A DNA stretch of 39,883 nt from Terriglobia bacterium (GTDB taxonomy: Bacteria > Acidobacteriota > Terriglobia > Bryobacterales > Bryobacteraceae), in NCBI GenBank assembly GCA_003175985.1, contig PSRJ01000275.1, positions 1 to 39,883 on the forward strand, in the 5' to 3' direction. Position 1 is the first letter of the stretch; the number at the start of each line of letters is the position of its first letter. Both the position numbers and the translations under genes were made by a program. Of the stretch, positions 34,569 to 39,883 are shown one piece after another. The notes under the pieces are model-generated. The model had not been told where the DNA came from and did no database searches. It was given only the letters and a program-made list of their open reading frames with translations.

Positions 34569-34596
34569 GAATCCGAATCCCCGAATCGAGGTTTTT

Positions 34597-35889
34597 ATGA
34601 GGCGGACAGTGTGCCGGTTGGCGTTGTTGGCAATGGCGGTGAACGGCATGCGCGCCCAGGCCCCGGGGCGCTACTTATTGCGCGACGCCCGCATTGTCCG
34701 GGTTTCCGGACCGGTGCTCGAACGCGGCTCGGTGGTCATCCGCAACGGCCTCATTGAAGCGGTTGGCGCGAATCTGACGCCGCCGCCGGGTGCCTGGGTG
34801 ATCGACTGTAACGGCCTCACGGTTTACCCCGGTCTGATCGATGCATTGAGCACGTGGGGCCTGCCCAGTCAATCCGGCGCAGGCGGGCGAAACGGAGCTT
34901 CCCCTGCTGCCGGACCGGAAGACCGGCCCCTGACCGTCTCGTGGGTTAAGGCCGCCGACCAGATCGCTCCCTCCGAACGCGCCATTCAAACGGCCCGCGA
35001 CGGCGGCTACACCACGGCCGTCGTCTTTCCTCGCGGCAATATCTTCTCGGGACAAGGCGCCGTCATCAACATGGCGGGCGAGCGTGCCGGCCAAATGGTG
35101 GTCGCCGATTCCGTCGGCCAATTCCTTACTCTGCGCACCAGCGGCGGCCGTGGGTACCCCGCCTCTCTGCTGGGTTCGATCGCGTATGTCCGCCAGATCT
35201 ACCTGGATGCGGAGCACTACAAAACAGCCAAAGCGATATATGAGAAGCACCAAGAGGGTTTGCCTCGCCCCGCATATGACCGCGCGCTCGAAGGCGTGCT
35301 CGACTCGTCTCTTGTGCTGCTGCCCGCCGAAACCGCCATCGAGATCGAGCGCATGACTGCGCTCGCGAGCGAGCTGAAGCTCAAAGCCGTCCTCTATGGC
35401 GGCCACGAAGCCTGGCGGGAAACCGAGCTCCTGCAGCAGAGCCACACGCCTGTGCTGGTCAGCTTGAAGTATCCCGAGAGGGCGCGCGACGCAGACCCCG
35501 CCCTGGACGAACCGGTTCGCGTTCTCAGGCTGCGGGAAAACGCGCCTGCCGCCCCAGGCGCGCTCGCCAAAGCCGGCGTGCCGTTTGCCTTTTACTCGGA
35601 TGGCGTCAATAATCCGCGCGACCTGATGCGCGCGGTGAAGAAGGCTATCGACGCCGGCCTGGCGCCGGCCGATGCGATTCGCGCGTTGACTCTTACACCC
35701 GCGGAGATCTACGGCATCGGCAAGCGGATTGGCAGTATCGACCCCGGCAAGATCGCCAACCTCGTGGTCACCGATGGCGATCTGTTTAACCCGGAGACAA
35801 AAATCAAATACACATTTGTGGACGGAAACAAGTTCGAGCCGCTCCCGGAAGAGCCGCCCGCGCGTCCCGGAAGAGGCCCATCCCGATGA
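34597..35889 (+). CDS. Amidohydrolase-superfamily protein lacking the HxH metal motif (first of three)
   Basis: A 430-residue exported amidohydrolase-like protein; signal peptide MRRTVCRLALLAMAVNGMRA. The start at 34597 has CGAGG 6 nt upstream and removes an odd N-terminal 16 residues of the longer frame. Where active members read PGLIDxHxH, this one has YPGLIDALSTWG, so the two first metal-ligand histidines are missing. The composite domain is otherwise complete: YLLRDARIVRVSGPVLERGS, GVPFAFYSDGVNN, ADAIRALTLTPAEIYGIG, and GSIDPGKIANLVVTDGDLF. It probably does not bind two metals and may be a partner subunit or use another mechanism. It ends in ATGA overlap with the next gene, so the three amidohydrolases are translated in series. 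Confidence 0.82.
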   Translation: MRRTVCRLALLAMAVNGMRAQAPGRYLLRDARIVRVSGPVLERGSVVIRNGLIEAVGANLTPPPGAWVIDCNGLTVYPGLIDALSTWGLPSQSGAGGRNGASPAAGPEDRPLTVSWVKAADQIAPSERAIQTARDGGYTTAVVFPRGNIFSGQGAVINMAGERAGQMVVADSVGQFLTLRTSGGRGYPASLLGSIAYVRQIYLDAEHYKTAKAIYEKHQEGLPRPAYDRALEGVLDSSLVLLPAETAIEIERMTALASELKLKAVLYGGHEAWRETELLQQSHTPVLVSLKYPERARDADPALDEPVRVLRLRENAPAAPGALAKAGVPFAFYSDGVNNPRDLMRAVKKAIDAGLAPADAIRALTLTPAEIYGIGKRIGSIDPGKIANLVVTDGDLFNPETKIKYTFVDGNKFEPLPEEPPARPGRGPSR

Positions 35890-37223
35890 ACAAACTCACT
35901 TGGCTGGCGCTGGTTTCCCTGGCGCCCGCGATCGGCGCCGATGCGCCGGTGATCATTCAGAATGCCACCATCCTCACGGTCACGAACGGCACGGTGCGCG
36001 GTTCGATCCTTCTGCAAAACGGAAAGATCGCCGCTATCGGAGAACGCGTTACCGCGCCTGAGGGAGCTACAGTAATCGATGGCGCCGGCAAGTACGTGAT
36101 GCCGGGCATCATCGATTGCCACTCGCACATCATGGCGGATGCGATCAATGAGGGGGCCGTCTCTGTCTCTTCGATGGTGGCTATGACGGACGTGCTGAAC
36201 CCCGAGGATATTGCCATCTATCGTGCGCTGGCGGGAGGCGTTACCACCGCCAACATTCTTCACGGGAGCGCCAACCCGATCGGCGGGAAAACCCTCGTAA
36301 TGAAGCTGCGATGGGGCCGGAACGCCGAGGAGATGAAGTTCGCAGGCGCCATGCCCGGCATAAAATTTGCCTTGGGTGAAAATCCCAAGCGCCGCGGCAA
36401 TGCCCCGGGGGGAGGAGGAGCACCACCCAACCCCGCGAACCTTCGTTACCCGGCAACGCGGATGGGCGTGGAAGACGTGATCCGCGAGGCCTTCACCCAG
36501 GCAAAAGCCTATCAGGCAAGCTGGGAGGATTACCGCGCCAAGACCACTCGCGGCGAGCTCGCCATCCCTCCGGCTCGCGATTTGAAACTGGAGCCGCTCG
36601 TCGAAGTGCTCGAGGGCAAACGCCTGGTGCATGCCCACTGCTACCGGCAGGATGAGATCCTGATGCTGTTGCACGCCGCCGATGAGTTCGGCTTTAAGAT
36701 CCGCACCTTGCAACACGCGCTCGAGGCCTACAAGGTCGCCAAAGAGATTGCCGATCGCGGCACGGGCGTTTCCACGTTCGCCGACTGGTGGGATTACAAA
36801 ATGGAAGCGGAAGACGCGATTCCGTATAACGCCGCCATCCTCACCCGCAAGGGCGTGGTGGTTTCGATCAATTCCGATGATCCCGAACTGATCCGGCATC
36901 TGGATAAGGAAGCTGCTAAGGCCGTCAGATACGGCGGGCTTAGCGAAACCGAAGCACTCTCGCTAATCACCATCAACCCCGCGAAGCAGCTTCTCATCGA
37001 TAAGCAGGTGGGCTCGCTCGAAGTGGGGAAGGATGCCGACGTGCTCCTGTACGATGGCCACCCGCTTTCCAACTTCAGCAAAGTGCTGAAGGTGTGGATC
37101 GACGGCCGCGAGTATTTCGATCGCGATCAGGATTTGGCCGGGCGCCCGCAGAAGCAATCGGAGAAAAAGGATCTCGTCGATAAGGCCGCTGCCGAGCAAC
37201 GCCCCGCGAGGCAGACCCCATGA
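35886..37223 (+). CDS. Secreted metal-dependent amidohydrolase (intact site; second of three)
   Basis: A 445-residue exported hydrolase of the imidazolonepropionase/adenine deaminase-like amidohydrolase group. After a short signal (MNKLTWLALVSLAPAIGA) comes the beta-sandwich (VIIQNATILTVTNGTV), then the metal site: His79 and His81 in PGIIDCHSHI, His249 and His251 in RLVHAHCYR, His277 in TLQHALEAYK, and Asp331 or Asp332 in INSDDPEL. The C-terminal strand set is GSLEVGKDADVLLYDGHPLS. It is the only one of the three with a full ligand set. A Gly/Pro-rich insert (RRGNAPGGGGAPPNPANLRY region) interrupts residues ~160-182. Bond and substrate (cyclic amide, peptide derivative) unknown. It overlaps both neighbours by 4 nt (ATGA). 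Confidence 0.88.
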   Translation: MNKLTWLALVSLAPAIGADAPVIIQNATILTVTNGTVRGSILLQNGKIAAIGERVTAPEGATVIDGAGKYVMPGIIDCHSHIMADAINEGAVSVSSMVAMTDVLNPEDIAIYRALAGGVTTANILHGSANPIGGKTLVMKLRWGRNAEEMKFAGAMPGIKFALGENPKRRGNAPGGGGAPPNPANLRYPATRMGVEDVIREAFTQAKAYQASWEDYRAKTTRGELAIPPARDLKLEPLVEVLEGKRLVHAHCYRQDEILMLLHAADEFGFKIRTLQHALEAYKVAKEIADRGTGVSTFADWWDYKMEAEDAIPYNAAILTRKGVVVSINSDDPELIRHLDKEAAKAVRYGGLSETEALSLITINPAKQLLIDKQVGSLEVGKDADVLLYDGHPLSNFSKVLKVWIDGREYFDRDQDLAGRPQKQSEKKDLVDKAAAEQRPARQTP

Positions 37224-38518
37224 AATTGTGGCTACTGCTTTCGATCCCCGCGGCCATGTTAGCCGCGGGTGAAGATTCCTTTTTGCTTCGCGGCGGCACT
37301 GTCCACACGCTCTCCGGAGCGCAGATCGATAACGGATCGGTGCTCGTCCGCGACGGCAAGATCATCGGCGTGGGCAAAGACATCGCCGCGCCCAAGGGCG
37401 TGAAGGTGATCGACGCGCGCGGCCTCCAGGTGTACCCCGGCCTGATCGATGCGGCCACCGAGATCGGACTGGTCGAAGTAAACTCGGTGCGGGAAACCTC
37501 GGACACCACGGAAATCGGCCGGTTCAACCCGCAACTCGTCGCGCTCACGGCCGTCAATCCTTCGAGCGAACACATCGCCGTGACGCGCGCGAACGGCATT
37601 ACCACCGCGGCGACGCTGCCGCAGGGCCAGTTGATTTCCGGCCAGGTGTCACTCATCCATCTCGAAGGCTGGACCACCGAGGAAATGGGTGTCAGCCGGA
37701 CCGCCGGACTGCACCTCCGCATCCCTTTCATCCGGACCTCGGCGCGGCCCGCCCCATTCGATGAATCCAGCACGTCACCCTCGGGCGCCGCGGCCCCCAA
37801 CGCCTTTACCGAGGCCAGGCGCACATTCGACCGCGAAATGGCCGAACTGAACGAGTTCTTCGACAGCGCCCGCCGCTACCGCGAGGCTAAAGCGGCTGGG
37901 GGCACGGATTTCCGGACCGATTTGAAAATGGAAGCTATGATTCCGGTTCTCGAAGGAAAGGAACCGGTGCTGGTGACGGCCATTCGGGAGCGCGAGATCC
38001 GCGACGCCTTAATCTTCGCCGACAGGCAGAAGATCAGGATCGTTCTCTGCGAAGCTCCGGAAGCCTACAAGCTGATCCAGGAAATCAAAACGCGCGATAT
38101 CCCGGTGATCCTCGGCCCCACGCTGGCGCTGCCGCTCAACGAGGACGATCCCTACGACCGTTCCTACACAACTCCGGCGGACTTGCAGAAGGCCGGCATT
38201 CGCTTCGCCATGGGCACATTTGCCGGGACAGCCAATCTCTCTTCCCGAAACCTTCCCTACCAGGCGGCGCAGGCGGTGGCTTTCGGCCTGCCGCACGATG
38301 AAGCCTTGAAAGCAATCACGAAGAACGCGGCCGAGATCTGGGGCGTGTCCGATCGCCTGGGTACGATCGAAGAAGGTAAGTGGGCCGATCTGCTGGTGAC
38401 CGACGGCGACCCGTTGGAGGCCAAGACCCAGGTCCGCCAGTTGTTTATCAAGGGCAAGCCCGTCGATTTGGATAATAAGCAGAAGCGGCTTTACGAAAAG
38501 TATTCCGCCCGTCCATGA
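37220..38518 (+). CDS. Amidohydrolase-superfamily protein lacking the HxH metal motif (third of three)
   Basis: A 432-residue exported protein, signal peptide MKLWLLLSIPAAMLAAG. It is clearly paralogous to the first of the trio: FLLRGGTVHTLSGAQIDNGS, YPGLIDAATEIGLVEVN, IREREIRDALIFADRQKI, IRFAMGTFAGTANLSSRN, KNAAEIWGVSDRLGTIEEGK, WADLLVTDGDPLEA. The HxH motif is replaced by AATE, and the late Asp ligand position reads GTFAG. Both ends of the metal site are therefore altered. It may pair with the intact enzyme, as the order degenerate-intact-degenerate suggests, or may have a different cofactor-free role. It starts in ATGA overlap with the second gene; the cupin follows after 12 nt with its own AAAGGAAG. 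Confidence 0.82.
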   Translation: MKLWLLLSIPAAMLAAGEDSFLLRGGTVHTLSGAQIDNGSVLVRDGKIIGVGKDIAAPKGVKVIDARGLQVYPGLIDAATEIGLVEVNSVRETSDTTEIGRFNPQLVALTAVNPSSEHIAVTRANGITTAATLPQGQLISGQVSLIHLEGWTTEEMGVSRTAGLHLRIPFIRTSARPAPFDESSTSPSGAAAPNAFTEARRTFDREMAELNEFFDSARRYREAKAAGGTDFRTDLKMEAMIPVLEGKEPVLVTAIREREIRDALIFADRQKIRIVLCEAPEAYKLIQEIKTRDIPVILGPTLALPLNEDDPYDRSYTTPADLQKAGIRFAMGTFAGTANLSSRNLPYQAAQAVAFGLPHDEALKAITKNAAEIWGVSDRLGTIEEGKWADLLVTDGDPLEAKTQVRQLFIKGKPVDLDNKQKRLYEKYSARP

Positions 38519-38530
38519 AAGGAAGTTGCT

Positions 38531-38929
38531 ATGAAACTGATCAAACGATGGAGTCCTGTAGTTTTGGTTCTCGGGTGCGCTTGGGGAATTGCTGTGTTGG
38601 CGCAAGCCCCCGCCATTCAACGCACGGTAGTCAAGAAGGGAGATGTTTCCGTTCCCGGCCGCGAAGCCGTCATCACGCGCGTCGAGATCGCTCCCATGGG
38701 CTCCGCCGGGCGGCACACGCATCCCGGCGATGAGCTCACTTATGTCACCGAAGGCGAAGGCGAGATCCTGATTGAAGGCCAGCCCCCGCTCAAAGTCAAA
38801 GCGGGCGATGGTTTCGTGGTGAAAGGCGGCCTCAAGCACGACGCGCACAACACCGCTGCCCAGCCGATGAAGTTGATCGCCATCTACGTTGTGGACAAAG
38901 ACAAGCCGCTGGCAACTCCGGCGCCGTAA
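38531..38929 (+). CDS. Secreted cupin-domain protein
   Basis: A 132-residue protein with a signal peptide (MKLIKRWSPVVLVLGCAWGI, cleaved near VLAQA). The single cupin_2 domain (~45-120) shows motif 1, GRHTHPGDELTYVTEGEGE, with His-x-His and Glu metal ligands, and motif 2, GDGFVVKGGLKHDAHN with the last His. A single metal (Fe, Mn or Zn) is likely. Small secreted cupins of this type occur as binding or dioxygenase-like proteins; the activity is not fixed. AAAGGAAG lies 7 nt before the ATG. It is downstream of the amidohydrolase trio on the same strand and may be part of the same transcript. Confidence 0.85.
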   Translation: MKLIKRWSPVVLVLGCAWGIAVLAQAPAIQRTVVKKGDVSVPGREAVITRVEIAPMGSAGRHTHPGDELTYVTEGEGEILIEGQPPLKVKAGDGFVVKGGLKHDAHNTAAQPMKLIAIYVVDKDKPLATPAP

Positions 38930-38959
38930 GCCCGGCGCGGGTTCCTTTAAGATGGAAGC

Positions 38960-39496
38960 ATGGCCGCTCTCCCGGACTTGATTACCGTTGCTCAATTCCG
39001 GCAAATGCCGAAGGACGGCACATGCTCGTATGAGTTGCACCACGGGGAGGTGCTCGCAGTGACCCGGCCCAGGGCGCGTCACTGGAAGCTGCAGGTCCGA
39101 TTGACTCGACTATTGGAATCGAAACTCCAAAAGTTCGGTGAAGTCGGCATGGAACTGCCTTTCCGGCCCGTTGCGGAATTCGAACTATTAGCCGGCGATG
39201 TCGCGGCGATCGAGCGGCAGCGCTTCGACCGCATCGATCCGGATGACAATCTGCGAGGCGCTCCGGAATTGCTTATTGAAATCAAATCGCCGTCCAACAC
39301 GCCGGCTCGGATCCGGGAGCGAGTGAGCCTCTGTCTTGCGAATGGCTCGCTACAATGCTGGATCGTCGATCCGGATAAGAAGTCAGTATCGGTATTTCAA
39401 CGCGACGGAGCAGCCGTGGTCTATGGAATCGCGGATGCCATTCCGCTGACGCCGTTCGGCTCTGGAGATTTGGCAGTGTCGCAGATTTTTGAGTGA
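38960..39496 (+). CDS. Uma2 family (DUF820) PD-(D/E)XK endonuclease-like protein
   Basis: A 178-residue protein of the Uma2 family, restriction-endonuclease-fold proteins that are multi-copy in cyanobacteria and Acidobacteriota. Visible signatures: LITVAQFRQMPKDGTCSYEL then HHGEVLAV, ARHWKLQVRLTRLL, and the catalytic core LAGDVAAIERQR and APELLIEIKSPSNT with the Glu-x-Lys, followed by the family tail GSLQCWIVDPDKKSVSVFQ. In most members the first motif is PDV(A/S); here it is GDVAA, so the catalytic Asp is present. Targets are not known; the family is thought to be mobile or defence-related. Only 30 nt follows the cupin stop, yet the function has no visible link. Confidence 0.85.
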   Translation: MAALPDLITVAQFRQMPKDGTCSYELHHGEVLAVTRPRARHWKLQVRLTRLLESKLQKFGEVGMELPFRPVAEFELLAGDVAAIERQRFDRIDPDDNLRGAPELLIEIKSPSNTPARIRERVSLCLANGSLQCWIVDPDKKSVSVFQRDGAAVVYGIADAIPLTPFGSGDLAVSQIFE

Positions 39497-39512
39497 TGAC
39501 TCTGGGACCTGC

Positions 39513-39883
39513 TTACCGCACTGCTGCCGCGACGGGTTGCGGAATTCGGGCGGCCTTCGCGCTGAGCCACAACCACACCGCTGTCCCAAATACCGGTATC
39601 AGGGCTGCGGAGACGAACGTCGCCTCATACCAGCGGTGATCGAACCAGGGCCCGTACACGAGCAGGACCAGCGCCAGCACGGCGCCCCACGCTCCCGATC
39701 CTATACCCGCCACCATCCCGGTCTGGTCCCCCGGATACGCCCGCGCAGCCACGTGCAGTGAAATCGTGATGAAGCCGACCGCGGTGAACATTCCCCAGAA
39801 AAAGAAGGCCAGCACGGCAGCCTCGGATTGCGTGTGCGTCACCAGGGCGGGGGGCAAACTCAAAACAGCGAGAAGCAGGTAGA
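39513..39883 (-). CDS. C-terminal part of an MFS-like membrane transporter (partial at window edge)
   Basis: The frame is open through the right edge, so the 5' part lies outside the window. The visible 123 residues contain three or four membrane helices: YLLLAVLSLPPALV, AVLAFFFWGMFTAVGFITIS, GMVAGIGSGAWGAVLALVLL, and ATFVSAALIPVFGTAVWLWL, ending AKAARIPQPVAAAVR. The Gly/Ala spacing and the pattern GMVAGIGSGAWG resemble the last helices of MFS transporters such as the ACS/hexuronate group. Substrate unknown. It converges on the Uma2-family gene with a 16-nt gap. Confidence 0.6.
   Translation of the reverse strand, partial: YLLLAVLSLPPALVTHTQSEAAVLAFFFWGMFTAVGFITISLHVAARAYPGDQTGMVAGIGSGAWGAVLALVLLVYGPWFDHRWYEATFVSAALIPVFGTAVWLWLSAKAARIPQPVAAAVR

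Noticed and set aside
35709..36899. 396-codon minus-strand frame across the first two amidohydrolases
   Set aside because: Shadow of two coupled plus-strand genes; no ribosome binding site or domain.

Overview
The window looks like a chromosomal segment of an Acidobacteriota bacterium, most like the Solibacter/Bryobacter group. The clues are an Oar-type TonB-dependent receptor of about 1,100 residues with an N-terminal carboxypeptidase-regulatory-like domain, a DUF6152 protein beside two secreted paralogs with a shared GHWEGDTLVVD core, several secreted amidohydrolases and S9/TAP-type peptidases, and GC-rich coding sequence. This taxonomic call is inference from gene content. I see no rRNA, tRNA, CRISPR array, IS element or phage genes.

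Layout. 194-4559: TonB-dependent receptor and a CHAD protein. 4566-6547 (minus): E1-beta and E1-alpha of a 2-oxo acid dehydrogenase. 6526-8887: a TAP-type secreted hydrolase bracketed by two copies of an imperfect ~82-bp direct repeat that contains the E1-alpha promoter and start region, plus the relic of a secreted VOC/glyoxalase-like gene. 8971-14731: a glycan module of a GH2 enzyme, a GH1/clan-A-like glycosidase, and a glycosyltransferase fused to a UDP-galactopyranose-mutase-like flavoprotein. 14741-18005 (minus): DUF6152 protein, two paralogous secreted proteins and an isoaspartyl-peptidase/glycosylasparaginase-type hydrolase, with a 20-bp dyad in front. 18113-19351 (minus): membrane metallophosphoesterase.

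19615-22245 is the most interesting part. It encodes a PhyH-superfamily enzyme with the His-x-Ala iron site of SyrB2-type Fe(II)/2-oxoglutarate halogenases, followed 9 nt later by a CPA2 cation/proton antiporter. No carrier protein or NRPS/PKS gene is visible, so this would be a stand-alone, possibly membrane-associated halogenase.

22251-23396 (minus) is a membrane-anchored Amidase_2/PGRP protein. 23598-25924 is a four-gene operon: coiled-coil protein, a 45-residue membrane protein, an MreB/ParM-like actin ATPase and a membrane/coiled-coil/HTH protein. It resembles an undescribed cytoskeletal or positioning system. 25911-29357 (minus): a large conserved protein of unknown role and a PrpE-type acyl-CoA synthetase. 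29406-32769: S9 peptidase and TPR protein. 32770-34534 (minus): thioredoxin-like protein, NuoI and serine acetyltransferase. 34597-38518: three translationally coupled amidohydrolases, two lacking the HxH metal motif. The window ends with a cupin, a Uma2-family nuclease-like protein and the 3' part of an MFS-like transporter.
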